Below, piece by piece: positions 49,067 through 58,446 of a stretch of 64,000 nucleotides of DNA. A model generated the notes under the pieces. It was not told where the DNA came from, ran no database searches, and was given only the letters and a program-made list of their open reading frames with translations. The translations under genes were made by a program, and so were the position numbers. Where the stretch lies: positions 134,714 to 198,713 of the forward strand of contig KB910522.1 of NCBI GenBank assembly GCA_000383115.1, read 5' to 3'. Origin of the DNA: an alpha proteobacterium SCGC AAA015-N04 (GTDB lineage Bacteria > Pseudomonadota > Alphaproteobacteria > Puniceispirillales > Marisalimonadaceae). Positions within the stretch are counted from its first letter, which is position 1. Every line of letters begins with the position of its first letter.

Positions 49067-49756
49067 TTAACGACTTATTGCTATCCTAATAAGAAAAGCT
49101 GAAATAAAAGGCGATATCACGAGATATATTAATGTAAATCCAATTAATAAAAATAAATTACCTAAAGGTGACTCATTTATTCTAACTGCTTCACTGATGC
49201 CAACTCCAAATATTAAGATAGGAATTATTAGAGGTATGATCAATATTGGTAATAAAATATTTCCTCTTTTTGCACCTAAAGTTAGAGCAGAGCCAATAAT
49301 TCCAATAAGTGAAATTGAAAGGCCACCAATCAGTAAACTTATAAGGAGCCATGGTATCAATTTTAATTTAATGTTTAATAGAACTATGAATAATGGTAAA
49401 GAAATTAATAATGGGATTATTACTATCAACCAATAAGCCAGACTTTTTGATAATAAAATAAGTTCCATCGGTGTTGGACTTGTTGTAGCTTGATCAAGCC
49501 AACCATTATCATAATCTTTTTGTAAAGTTTTTTCTAAAGAAGGAATTATTGCTAAAATTAGCCCTATCCAAAAAATAGCGTTAGAAATTAATTTCAATTT
49601 TTCTTCAAATGGACCAATACCAAGAACAAATAATGTTACTATCAAAATCATAAAACTAATAATTGCTATAACATCAACTAATGATCGGAAATTTATCAAA
49701 AATTCCCTTTTTATGTGTGAAATAAAAATTTGAATAAAACTTGATTGTAAAGACAT
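49067..49756 (-). CDS. ccmB: Heme exporter protein CcmB
   Basis: 229 residues with six hydrophobic helices. DYDNGWLDQATTSPTPMELI and the start region with SHIKREFLINFRS are typical of CcmB, the membrane partner of the CcmA ATPase. The pair drives release of heme-loaded CcmE. It follows ccmA by three bases. Confidence 0.94.
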   Translation of the reverse strand: MSLQSSFIQIFISHIKREFLINFRSLVDVIAIISFMILIVTLFVLGIGPFEEKLKLISNAIFWIGLILAIIPSLEKTLQKDYDNGWLDQATTSPTPMELILLSKSLAYWLIVIIPLLISLPLFIVLLNIKLKLIPWLLISLLIGGLSISLIGIIGSALTLGAKRGNILLPILIIPLIIPILIFGVGISEAVRINESPLGNLFLLIGFTLIYLVISPFISAFLIRIAISR

Positions 49757-49759
49757 TAT

Positions 49760-50398
49760 TTAATTCTTCTTCTTCAATAAATCTAAATTTAGTAATTCGT
49801 AATTAAAGTTAAATAATTTTAATTCATGACAAGCTAACAAAATAGTACCTTTATTTTCTAAAAATCTTTGGATTAATTTGTTAAATAAAATGATACTTTT
49901 CTGATCCAATTCATTAGTAGGTTCATCTAATAACCAAAATCCTACATCAAATAAAAGAGATAAATATAACCTGGATAATGCTGCTCTTTTCTTCAAACCT
50001 TCTGAGCATTGTGAAACATATAAGTTTTTATGATTTAGCATGTCTACACTGTCCAGGGCTTTTTGAAGATCATTATCACTTGTTTTCCAACCCCTCATTT
50101 CTGACCAGGTTTTTAAATTTTCAAAAACTGTTAAATCTTTGGATAAACCATTTTTTGAATCAATGTAGATTAAATTTTGTCCCCATTTAATTTTATCTTT
50201 AAAAATTTCATTGTCATGGTTTTTCACAATGCCTTTTTCTATAGGTATCATGCCAGCAATTGCTCTTAACAGGGTGGATTTTCCAACACCATTTTTACCA
50301 CTTATAATTGTGACTTTAGAGTTCTCAATTGTAGCACTCCAATTATAAAAAACAGTTTTCAAACCTCTTTTAATTGTCACATCTTTCAGATAAAGCAT
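49760..50398 (-). CDS. ccmA: Cytochrome c biogenesis ATP-binding protein CcmA
   Basis: 212 residues from the ATG at 50398, which fits the family length and has AGGT a few bases upstream; a longer frame to 50506 adds 36 atypical residues. ABC ATPase motifs are Walker A SGKNGVGKST, signature CSEGLKKRAALSR and Walker B FWLLDEPTNELD. First gene of the ccmABCDEFGHI cluster; its promoter should lie in 50399-50555, shared with the divergent CoA transferase gene. Confidence 0.95.
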   Translation of the reverse strand: MLYLKDVTIKRGLKTVFYNWSATIENSKVTIISGKNGVGKSTLLRAIAGMIPIEKGIVKNHDNEIFKDKIKWGQNLIYIDSKNGLSKDLTVFENLKTWSEMRGWKTSDNDLQKALDSVDMLNHKNLYVSQCSEGLKKRAALSRLYLSLLFDVGFWLLDEPTNELDQKSIILFNKLIQRFLENKGTILLACHELKLFNFNYELLNLDLLKKKN

Positions 50399-50555
50399 CA
50401 AGTACCTGTTTATTTGATTATTAATTAATTTTATACAATATTTATAAAAAGTCTTGTAACATAAATGAGTTTTTTTAAACTGTTTTATATAAATAATAAT
50501 ACTCAATTATTTTTTGCTATAAATTCTTAAACTTAATCAAATGGATGAGTAAAGC
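50399..50555. promoter_or_regulatory. Divergent promoter region, ccm operon and CoA transferase
   Basis: This 157-base AT-rich interval separates ccmA (minus) from the class III CoA transferase gene (plus) and must contain both promoters. No convincing -35/-10 pair, operator or riboswitch could be picked out by eye. Confidence 0.35.
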
Positions 50556-51749
50556 ATGAAAGAAGCACCTTTAAAGGGTATTAAGATAATTGATGCGTCT
50601 TCGATATTGATGGTCCCTTATTGTACAAGGTTATTAGCTGATATGGGAGCCGAAATTATAAAAGTTGAAACACTTTCTGGTGATAATACCAGATATATTG
50701 GTCCTAGTATCAACAAAGGAATGGCAGCAGTTTTTTTAAACATTAATAGGAATAAAAAAAGTATTAGCGTTGACCTTAAATCAGCAGATGGTCGATTGAT
50801 AATTTATAAATTAATCAAGAAATCAGATGTTTTTGTATCAAATATCAGAAAGGCATCTTTAGAGAAATTAAAATTAACACATTCTGATTTTATTAAGATT
50901 AACCCTAAGATTATTACAGCTAATGCAGTTGGTTTTTCTTCTAGAGGACCTTATGCAGGACTTCCAGCATTTGATGATACAATTCAAGCAATAAGTGGAA
51001 TGGCTGCGTATCAAGAAATCTACTCAGATCAACCAAGCTACACATCTGGAGCAACTGCTGATAAAGTTACTGGTTTGATGCTTGGAATGTCAATTTTAAG
51101 TGCATTATTTAATCGAGAAAAAAATGGAGAGGGTACAGAATTAGAAGTTCCAATGATGGAAACTATGGTTGATTTTACTTTAGTCGAACATTTATATGGT
51201 TATAATTTTTTACCACCAAAAGCTCCACCTGTTTATCCTAGACAGTCTTCTCCGAACAGAAAACCTTACAAGACATTAGATGGATATATAGCTGTACTTC
51301 CATATAGTGATGATCAATGGTTGAGGTTTTTTAGTATCATAAAAAAAGAAAAAATTTTGAAAGATCCTAAATTTTGTTCGTTAGAATCAAGAAACCAAAA
51401 TATTGATGAATTATATAAGATTTTGTCTGAAGAATTAAAAAAAAGAAATACTAGCTTTTGGATCAAAAATCTAAGAGAACAAGATATCCCAGCAACTAAA
51501 GTAAATTTTCCAAAGGACCTTTTTGAAGATGAACATCTCGAAAGAACAAATTTTTTCAAATTACAAGATCATCCAACAGAAGGAAAGTTATTGTATCCAA
51601 GCTTTCCAGTAGAATTTAATGAAGATGAAACTTCTGAGAGCTTGCATGCTCCATCTCTTGGAGAAAACACTAAAGAAATTTTAACTGATTTGGGTTATTC
51701 AGAATTTGAGATTGAAAGCTTTGTTTCTAAAGGTACTATAAAGATATAA
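50556..51749 (+). CDS. CaiB/BaiF class III CoA transferase
   Basis: 397 residues. The N-terminal motif LKGIKIIDASSILMVPYCTRLLADMGAEIIKVE (residues about 4-36), the NRNKKSISVDLKSADGR segment and the region TSGATADKVTGLMLGMS, whose Asp matches the catalytic aspartate of formyl-CoA transferase, define the family. It moves CoA between carboxylic acids; the acids cannot be named. It is followed six bases later by a beta-hydroxyacid dehydrogenase gene, probably in one operon. Confidence 0.92.
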   Translation: MKEAPLKGIKIIDASSILMVPYCTRLLADMGAEIIKVETLSGDNTRYIGPSINKGMAAVFLNINRNKKSISVDLKSADGRLIIYKLIKKSDVFVSNIRKASLEKLKLTHSDFIKINPKIITANAVGFSSRGPYAGLPAFDDTIQAISGMAAYQEIYSDQPSYTSGATADKVTGLMLGMSILSALFNREKNGEGTELEVPMMETMVDFTLVEHLYGYNFLPPKAPPVYPRQSSPNRKPYKTLDGYIAVLPYSDDQWLRFFSIIKKEKILKDPKFCSLESRNQNIDELYKILSEELKKRNTSFWIKNLREQDIPATKVNFPKDLFEDEHLERTNFFKLQDHPTEGKLLYPSFPVEFNEDETSESLHAPSLGENTKEILTDLGYSEFEIESFVSKGTIKI

Positions 51750-51755
51750 TTCAAA

Positions 51756-52613
51756 ATGGGTGAACTTATGACAATTAAAAATATTGGATTTATTGGCCTC
51801 GGTGCAATGGGTTCTGTAATGGCGCCACTTATTGTAAAATCAGGATTTAATGTTCTTGGATATGACATAAAAACTAAAATAGATAAATCATCTGGTGTGA
51901 AGCAAGTTGAAGATATAAATGAATTTAGTGGTCTTGATGTAATAATTTTCATGTTACCCAATGGAAGAGTTGTTTCTGAAATGGCCATTAAATTATTAGA
52001 AAAGAATCTTAAGTCAGTGTTTATAGATATGTCTTCAAGTGATCCTAGAGAAACCCAAGAGTTAGGTAAGAAATTAAAAAATAAAGATTTAAAATTTTTA
52101 GACGCACCTGTTTCTGGAGGTGTTGCAAGAGCAATAACTGGTGATTTAATGATTATGGCAGGGGGAGACGAGAAGATTTTAGAAGAAGTAAGTGATCTAT
52201 TATCTATATTGGGAAAAGTTCAATTTGCTGGTCCATTAGGTTCTGGTCATGCCATAAAAGCTCTAAATAATTATGTGTCTGCAGCTGGTTTAATATCAAG
52301 TTTTGAAGCATTAGCAACGGCTCGTTCTTTTGGAATTGAACCAGAAAACTTTTTAAAAATTATAAATGGAGCTACGGGTAAAAATAATACTACTGAAGTC
52401 AAACTGGATAAATTTGTAATTACCGAAAAATTTAACTCAGGATTTGCACTAGATTTAATGGTTAAAGATGTCACGATTGCGAATAGTTTAATTAAAGACT
52501 TATCTTCTAACAAACCACTTTCAAATGATGTTTTATCTCATCTTTCAGAGTCACTTAAAGTTTTAGGTGGTAATCCAGATCACACAGAAGTTTATAAAAC
52601 AATTAAGAAATAA
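51756..52613 (+). CDS. NAD(P)-dependent beta-hydroxyacid dehydrogenase (HIBADH / tartronate semialdehyde reductase family)
   Basis: 285 residues. The Rossmann loop GFIGLGAMGSVMAP, substrate motif DAPVSGGVARAITGDLMIM and catalytic Lys in GHAIKALNNYVSAAG are intact. Members act on 3-hydroxyisobutyrate, tartronate semialdehyde and related acids. An ATG at 51768 is an alternative start. Coupled to the CoA transferase gene; the neighbouring ThDP enzyme is convergent, so a shared pathway is possible but unproven. Confidence 0.92.
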   Translation: MGELMTIKNIGFIGLGAMGSVMAPLIVKSGFNVLGYDIKTKIDKSSGVKQVEDINEFSGLDVIIFMLPNGRVVSEMAIKLLEKNLKSVFIDMSSSDPRETQELGKKLKNKDLKFLDAPVSGGVARAITGDLMIMAGGDEKILEEVSDLLSILGKVQFAGPLGSGHAIKALNNYVSAAGLISSFEALATARSFGIEPENFLKIINGATGKNNTTEVKLDKFVITEKFNSGFALDLMVKDVTIANSLIKDLSSNKPLSNDVLSHLSESLKVLGGNPDHTEVYKTIKK

Positions 52614-52659
52614 TATTTAAAGCACAAAATTTATCTGAAAACAATTTTCTTGTAGTTAT

Positions 52660-52705
52660 GGTTTTGAACAAATAACAAAACTTAAGTTTTTAGTTTGTTT
52701 GCAGT
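52660..52705. terminator. Possible bidirectional terminator between convergent genes
   Basis: A 14-base palindrome AAAACTTAAGTTTT (52677-52690) is centred in an imperfect longer inverted repeat (CAAATAAC on the left, TTAGTTTG on the right), in the gap between two convergent genes. The stem is almost all A/T and so weak. It could stop transcription from both sides, but this is tentative. Confidence 0.3.
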
Positions 52706-54348
52706 CGAGAAATTGTTGTTGTGCTAGTGTTCAATTCAAGGCTCATTTTAAATTCAATTAATGATGGTCCATCTACTTCCATAGCATTTTTTATTGTTAG
52801 TAGTATTTCTTCAGTATTATGTATTGTGAAACATTTTAAACCAAAGCTTTCTCCATACTTAGTAAAGTCTGGATTAACTAGATTTGTTGCATAATGATCT
52901 CTAGTCGGAAAGTGAACTTCTTGATGATATCGTATTGTACCATAATGGTTATTGTTAGCTACTATTACTCTTATTTTAGCCTTTTGAGCAACTGCTGTCG
53001 CAAGCTCGGAGCCAGTCATCAAAGCCCCACCATCTCCAACAATTGAAAAAACCTGCCTGTCTGGAAACCTAAGTGCAGCTGCAATACCTGCAGGAATTCC
53101 CATACCCATAGCTCCAATTTCTGAGCCTATTAATTTCATAGTAGATTTGAAGGGAAACCTGTGGTGCATCCAACTTGTAAAATTTCCAGCATCATTTGTA
53201 ATTATCGAGTTTTCTGGTGCCATTTTACCTAAACCATCAATGAAATGAGCAAAATCTAGTCCGTCATTTGCATCTCTTGGAGTTGCAGTTGCATCATTAT
53301 TTAAATAACGATAATGACAAAGTTTTACCCATTCATTTCTTTCATTACTTGTATTATTGTTAGCAAAATTTGATAGTTGTTCTAAAAAATTTTCACTATC
53401 TGCAACTATACCCATGTCAGTCCGAAAAATTTTACCTATTGCATTTGGATCAGGTATTACATGTATAAACGTTTGTTTTGGTGATGGAAATTTATATGCC
53501 ATATTTGGCACCCCATTAAACCTGTGACCAACAACTAGAACTAAGTCAGCTTCTAATGCATTTTTTCTTATCGGCTCTGGAGGCCTTAAACCTAATTCTC
53601 CTGCATAGTATAAGTTATTATTGGATATTATATCTTGATGTTCATAAGTACATAAAATTGGTAAATTATAGGCTTTTACAATTTCTTCTACGAGTATTCT
53701 TGATTTAGCAGACATATGAACTTGTCCGCCTACAACTAAAACAGGTTTTTTTGCAATTGATAATAAGTTAGATACTTCTTTTACCTTGTCAGGAAAAGCA
53801 AGAGGTGGATTTATTTTAATACGCTTTACATCTTCAGTTTCAATTTTAGTTTCTAAAACATCAGTAGGTATAGCAATAACTACAGGACCTGGTATTCCAC
53901 TTTCAGCAATGTGAAATGCTCTAGCCGTAACATTGGCAATTTCACTTGGTGTATTAATCTGTTCCACATGCTTAGCCATATCAGAAAATGTTTTGATAAA
54001 ATCCATTTCTTGTAAATGCATTTTACCAGTGCTAATGCGATTAACTTGACCAATAAACAAAACCATAGGCACCCCGCCTTGATGCGCTGAGTGAACTGAA
54101 ATGGAAGCATTTGTTGCTCCCGGGCCTCTGCTTACAAAGGCAACACCAGCTTTACCTGTGCATTTTGCATCTGCGACAGCCATAAAGCCAGCACCTCCTT
54201 CATGCCTGCAAGTGACAACTGCTATTCCTGGTGAATATAATAATTCATCCATTACGGATAGATATGACTCACCAGGCACACAAAAGAAACGATCAACACC
54301 ATGATTTTTTAAAGTTTGTACAAAAACTGAAGCAGCTTTTTTTGACAT
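52690..54348 (-). CDS. Thiamine diphosphate-dependent enzyme, acetolactate synthase-like
   Basis: 552 residues in the three-domain ThDP enzyme layout. Catalytic Glu50 lies in TCRHEGGAGFMAVAD, followed by RGPGATNASISVHSA; the ThDP-binding motif is VGDGGALMTGSE ending in NN (VIVANNNHYG). The Glu argues against glyoxylate carboligase. It does not look like oxalyl-CoA decarboxylase or anabolic IlvB, and belongs to a broad group with unknown substrates. It follows the SDR gene by 14 bases in one operon. Confidence 0.87.
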   Translation of the reverse strand: MSKKAASVFVQTLKNHGVDRFFCVPGESYLSVMDELLYSPGIAVVTCRHEGGAGFMAVADAKCTGKAGVAFVSRGPGATNASISVHSAHQGGVPMVLFIGQVNRISTGKMHLQEMDFIKTFSDMAKHVEQINTPSEIANVTARAFHIAESGIPGPVVIAIPTDVLETKIETEDVKRIKINPPLAFPDKVKEVSNLLSIAKKPVLVVGGQVHMSAKSRILVEEIVKAYNLPILCTYEHQDIISNNNLYYAGELGLRPPEPIRKNALEADLVLVVGHRFNGVPNMAYKFPSPKQTFIHVIPDPNAIGKIFRTDMGIVADSENFLEQLSNFANNNTSNERNEWVKLCHYRYLNNDATATPRDANDGLDFAHFIDGLGKMAPENSIITNDAGNFTSWMHHRFPFKSTMKLIGSEIGAMGMGIPAGIAAALRFPDRQVFSIVGDGGALMTGSELATAVAQKAKIRVIVANNNHYGTIRYHQEVHFPTRDHYATNLVNPDFTKYGESFGLKCFTIHNTEEILLTIKNAMEVDGPSLIEFKMSLELNTSTTTISRLQTN

Positions 54349-54362
54349 TATATTATCCTCAT

Positions 54363-55133
54363 TTATACCGTTGGTTTTTTTCCACCATCTAAATTAATTT
54401 CTGTACCTGTAAGATGCCTAACTTTAGGATCACACAAAAAATAAGTAAGTTCAGCAACTTCTTCTGGAGTTGAAAATCTATCTAATCCTATATTTTTTAG
54501 AGCATTTTTTTCTGCATCAGCATAACTTAAACCTTCTCGTTCAGCATTATTTTGTATAATAGTTATCAAACGGTCAGTTGATGTCATGCCAGGGTTTATA
54601 GAGTTAACATTAACTCCATCAACTAATCCTCTTTTAGATAAAGCTTTTGTAAAGTTTAGAAAAGCTGCATTGACAGCACCACCAACCATAAAAAATGGAT
54701 CAGGAGAATGACTCATTGCCCCATTAATTGAAACAATCCATCCATTGTTTTTAGATAAGGTTGGCCAAAATGCCTTTGATAATCTAACAGCACTATAAAA
54801 TTTTAGAGCAAATCCATCTTCAAAATCTTGTATGGGTTGCTTAAGGAAATCTCCACTTTTTGTTGCTCCAGCTGAGAAAATCAATGTATCAAAATTTTTA
54901 AAATCTTTTTCCACAGATTTAATAGCATTTTCACATCCTATTTTTGTTTTTAAATTAGCTGCATAATAACTTACATTAATATTATATTTGATTTGTAATT
55001 CAGATTTGGTGTTTTCTAAATTTTCTATATTAGAGGCAAGTAGATAAATATCACTATCTTCTTTTGCAAAGCGTTCGGCTATGGCTTTGCCAATTCCTTT
55101 GCTCCCTCCAGTAATAATTACTTTACGTTTCAT
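54363..55133 (-). CDS. SDR-family protein lacking the usual catalytic Tyr-Lys
   Basis: 256 residues, Rossmann fold. The cofactor loop TGGSKGIGKAIAE (residues 8-20), the SAGA motif (near NNAG) at 87-90 and the C-terminal GTEINLDGGKKP are standard for short-chain dehydrogenases. At the active-site helix, where YxxxK is expected, the sequence reads FFMVGGAVNAAFLNFTKAL, with Met149 and Ala153 aligning to Tyr and Lys. A subgroup of SDR-like proteins shares a GGxxNAA pattern. Redox activity is doubtful or uses other residues. First gene of the pair with the ThDP enzyme. Confidence 0.87.
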   Translation of the reverse strand: MKRKVIITGGSKGIGKAIAERFAKEDSDIYLLASNIENLENTKSELQIKYNINVSYYAANLKTKIGCENAIKSVEKDFKNFDTLIFSAGATKSGDFLKQPIQDFEDGFALKFYSAVRLSKAFWPTLSKNNGWIVSINGAMSHSPDPFFMVGGAVNAAFLNFTKALSKRGLVDGVNVNSINPGMTSTDRLITIIQNNAEREGLSYADAEKNALKNIGLDRFSTPEEVAELTYFLCDPKVRHLTGTEINLDGGKKPTV

Positions 55134-55280
55134 TTTTTTTGTTATTTCCCCAAAAAAAAATTATCAACTTATAGATTATATAAAAAGTGTATATTAATTT
55201 TTTGATTAAGACACTTAGATTTTGTATAAAATCTTATTATTATCTAATGATTAAAATATTTATATGATAGAGCCTGTATT

Positions 55281-57980
55281 ATGAATTTAAGCTCAAAAAA
55301 ACAATCAAATTTTAGGCGTGGTTCAATAAATCATATTCTTAAAGTTAAGGCTCTTTTAGGTCCCACAAATACAGGTAAAACTTATTACGCAATGGAGAGA
55401 ATGCTTTCTCATAGTTCTGGGATAATCGGATTTCCTCTTAGATTATTAGCGCGAGAAAATTATGATAAAGCAGTTTTAGAGGTCGGAAAATCTAAAGTTG
55501 CTCTGGTCACTGGTGAAGAAAAAATAATTCCTCCAACCTCAAAATATTTTTGTTGTACAGTAGAGGCAATGCCACTAGATAGAACTTTTTCTTTTGTCGC
55601 AATAGATGAAATACAGTTAGCAGCTGACCCTGATAGAGGACATATATTTACAGATAGAATTCTTAATACAAGGGGGACTGAAGAAACAGTTCTTCTTGGG
55701 GCTGAAACTATAAAGCCATTGCTACAAAAAATTTTACCAAATTGTTCGATAGAAATAAGGCCACGGCTTTCTATTTTAAGCTATATAGGTGTAAAAAAGT
55801 TTACAAGGTTGAAACCTCGATCCGCCATCGTTGCGTTTTCCATACCAGAAGTCTACAAAATTGCTGAATTAATTAGAACAAAAAAAGGTGGTGCTGCAAT
55901 TGTGATGGGAGCTTTGTCACCTAGGACAAGAAATTCTCAGGTCGAGCTTTATCAAAATGGTCAAGTTGACTATTTAATTGCGACAGATGCCATTGGTATG
56001 GGTTTAAATATGGATATTGACCATGTTGCTTTTGCATCTGACACAAAATTTGATGGGAAAATACCACGATACCTCAATCCGCCAGAAATCGCTCAAATAG
56101 CAGGTAGAGCTGGAAGACATTCACGAAATGGTTCATTTGGAGTGGTAGAAGATCATTTGAAATTTGATGAAGAAACAATTGAACAAATTGAAAATCATTC
56201 TTTTTTTCCTTTAAAAAATATTTGGTGGAGAAATTCAGAATTAAATTTTGACTCATTGAAAGCATTAGTTAGCTCATTAGAGGCCTATCCACCGTTTAAC
56301 TTTATGAGGAGAAAAGTTGGAGCATTAGATGCACTTTGCCTCAATCATTTATCTGAGATTAGTTCAATTAAAAATAAAATTAATAATAAGGAAGCACTAA
56401 TTTTATTGTGGGATGTCTGTCAAATCCCTGATTTTAGTAATTCCTTATCAGGTGTTCATTTTAGCTTGCTAGAAAAAACTTTTGAATTATTATTAGCAAA
56501 TGAAAAACTTGATAATGATTGGATAAAGTCTCAGCTAAACAGGCTTAATAGATTTGATGGAGAAATAGATACTCTCTTAAATAGAATATCGAATATCAGA
56601 ACTTGGACATTTATTACAAACAGACAAAAATGGATAGATGAATCTGAATATTGGCAAAATGAAGCAAAAACAATTGAAGATAAACTATCTGACGAATTGC
56701 ATAATAGATTAACTCAAAGATTTGTTGATAAGAGAATTGTAATTTTAAATAAAACTCTAAAAGAGCATAATAATTTGGAAGCTTTAATAAGATTAGATGG
56801 CAAGGTAATTGTTGAAGGAGAAGAAGTTGGGTTATTAAAAGGTTTTGAATTCATTCCTTCTCTCTCTGAAGGTGAAAAAGCTGGTCCAATTTTAACAGCA
56901 GCAAGAAAAATTTTACCTAAAGAAATTGAAAGACGTGTAAGAGAGCTTTTAATGTCTGACAACGCAGCTTTTAAGTTTAATATTGATGGTTCTATTTTAT
57001 GGCAAAATAACAAGGTTGCAAAACTAACAAGAGGTGAAATTTTATATTCACCTAAAATTATCATTCTTAATTCTGAATTTTTGTCTGACGAACAGATTAA
57101 GCAAATAGAAATTAGAGTAAATGATGCTGTGGAGAAAAACATTGAAAATATACTGTCTGAAGCTATTAATCTAAAAAACCCTATTCTAAATAGTGAACAA
57201 CCAATAAATGAAAGTGAAAAACAACAAAATATATCAATTACTATAAATGATACCGATAAAGAACTTGGTAAAAGTCTATCTGGGAAAGCTCTAGGCATTG
57301 CATATCAAGTTTATGAAGGTTTAGGTTCAGCACAAACTAACAATTTATCAATGTCCACAATGAATTTGTCAGAATTCGATAAAAGAAATTTAGCAAGATT
57401 ACGGCTAAGATTAGGTGTTGAAACTATTTATTTACCTAATCTTTTAAAACCGGCTGCTATAAAATTAAGAGCTTTATTATGGTCCGTTTATAATCAAGAT
57501 TTTCCAAAAGATGCTTCCCCACCCGATGGTCGTGTAAGTATAAAAACATCACCAAATGTTAAAAGAGAGTTTTACAGAGCTTTAGGTTTTGTTCCTTTAG
57601 GGAATTTGGCTCTTAGAGCTGATATTGCTGAGAGATTGTCAGCGTTAATAAGAACAGAGGCCAGATCTGGTCAATTTAGAATCAATGACATGATGTTATC
57701 CATAGCAGGCGCAACAAAAATTCAAATGGAAGAAATACTTTACGATTTAGGTTATTCAAAGTGTGGTGAGGAACCATCAACTTTAGTTGACCAGGTGCCA
57801 ATTATAATTTTCGAGAAAAGTAAGAAGGTCAATAGAGCTAAAGTCAAAAATTTCAATAAAAAAACACATAAAAATAAAAATTATAAAGATAAAAGACCTT
57901 CAAAAACACAAAATAAAGAAAAACTACCAGATCCCTTATCACCATTTGCGATTTTAAAATCCATAAAGATTAAAAAGTAA
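55281..57980 (+). CDS. SUV3-like ATP-dependent RNA/DNA helicase
   Basis: 899 residues. The N-terminal superfamily 2 helicase core has Walker A LGPTNTGKT near residue 27, DEIQLAADPDRG as the DEAD-like motif, ATDAIGMGLNMDIDHVAF and QIAGRAGRHSRNG as motifs V and VI. This arrangement matches mitochondrial SUV3 and its alphaproteobacterial relatives, which unwind RNA for degradation. A lysine-rich C-terminal tail suggests nucleic acid binding. It is followed one base later by an S4-domain gene, as in other alphaproteobacteria. Confidence 0.93.
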   Translation: MNLSSKKQSNFRRGSINHILKVKALLGPTNTGKTYYAMERMLSHSSGIIGFPLRLLARENYDKAVLEVGKSKVALVTGEEKIIPPTSKYFCCTVEAMPLDRTFSFVAIDEIQLAADPDRGHIFTDRILNTRGTEETVLLGAETIKPLLQKILPNCSIEIRPRLSILSYIGVKKFTRLKPRSAIVAFSIPEVYKIAELIRTKKGGAAIVMGALSPRTRNSQVELYQNGQVDYLIATDAIGMGLNMDIDHVAFASDTKFDGKIPRYLNPPEIAQIAGRAGRHSRNGSFGVVEDHLKFDEETIEQIENHSFFPLKNIWWRNSELNFDSLKALVSSLEAYPPFNFMRRKVGALDALCLNHLSEISSIKNKINNKEALILLWDVCQIPDFSNSLSGVHFSLLEKTFELLLANEKLDNDWIKSQLNRLNRFDGEIDTLLNRISNIRTWTFITNRQKWIDESEYWQNEAKTIEDKLSDELHNRLTQRFVDKRIVILNKTLKEHNNLEALIRLDGKVIVEGEEVGLLKGFEFIPSLSEGEKAGPILTAARKILPKEIERRVRELLMSDNAAFKFNIDGSILWQNNKVAKLTRGEILYSPKIIILNSEFLSDEQIKQIEIRVNDAVEKNIENILSEAINLKNPILNSEQPINESEKQQNISITINDTDKELGKSLSGKALGIAYQVYEGLGSAQTNNLSMSTMNLSEFDKRNLARLRLRLGVETIYLPNLLKPAAIKLRALLWSVYNQDFPKDASPPDGRVSIKTSPNVKREFYRALGFVPLGNLALRADIAERLSALIRTEARSGQFRINDMMLSIAGATKIQMEEILYDLGYSKCGEEPSTLVDQVPIIIFEKSKKVNRAKVKNFNKKTHKNKNYKDKRPSKTQNKEKLPDPLSPFAILKSIKIKK

Positions 57981-57981
57981 A

Positions 57982-58377
57982 ATGACATATAATATTCTAG
58001 AAAAAAAGACCCTTAGGTTAGATATTTACTTATATTACATTAGAATATTTAAAAGTAGAAGCTTAGCTTCAAAATTTGTATCATCTAATAGACCACGTAT
58101 TTCAGGTCTAGTTACACAAAAGCCACATAAACTGATTTCTATTGGTGACGTGTTAACAATGACAATTAATGATAATATTAAGATATTGAAAGTTTTGGAT
58201 ATACCCAATCGAAGAGGTCCTTATTCAGAATCATTAAATTTCTATGCAGACATTACTCCAATTTCATTTACTTCAAAAAAGGAAAACCTTAAGTCTGATA
58301 CTAATTTTGTAAAAAGAGTTGGACGTCCAACAAAGCGAGAAAGACGTCAAATAAACAGACTAATGGGAAGAGACTAA
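57982..58377 (+). CDS. S4-domain RNA-binding protein (Hsp15-like)
   Basis: 131 residues. The N-terminal S4 motif LRLDIYLYYIRIFKSRSLAS is followed by basic strands; the C-terminus is strongly basic (GRPTKRERRQINRLMGRD). Hsp15-type proteins bind stalled 50S subunits carrying nascent chains. It is tightly coupled to the helicase gene (one-base gap) and precedes fdxA. Confidence 0.9.
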   Translation: MTYNILEKKTLRLDIYLYYIRIFKSRSLASKFVSSNRPRISGLVTQKPHKLISIGDVLTMTINDNIKILKVLDIPNRRGPYSESLNFYADITPISFTSKKENLKSDTNFVKRVGRPTKRERRQINRLMGRD

Positions 58378-58446
58378 ATTTATATAATTTACGGACTTGT
58401 AATCACAGATTATGTGGCTTAAATAATAGTTAAATTCGGAATCAAG

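Noticed and set aside
50399-50506. N-terminal extension of ccmA to an upstream ATG at 50506
   Set aside because: The extra 36 residues do not resemble CcmA, and the ATG at 50398 has a ribosome site and the normal N-terminus.
52690-54348. Glyoxylate carboligase or oxalyl-CoA decarboxylase identity for the ThDP enzyme
   Set aside because: Glyoxylate carboligase lacks the catalytic Glu that is present here as Glu50, and the flanking sequence does not match oxalyl-CoA decarboxylase motifs.
56714-57298. A 194-codon minus-strand frame inside the SUV3-like helicase gene
   Set aside because: The opposite strand is clearly the helicase with conserved motifs on both sides, and the antisense product is Ser/Phe/Ile-rich without any motif.
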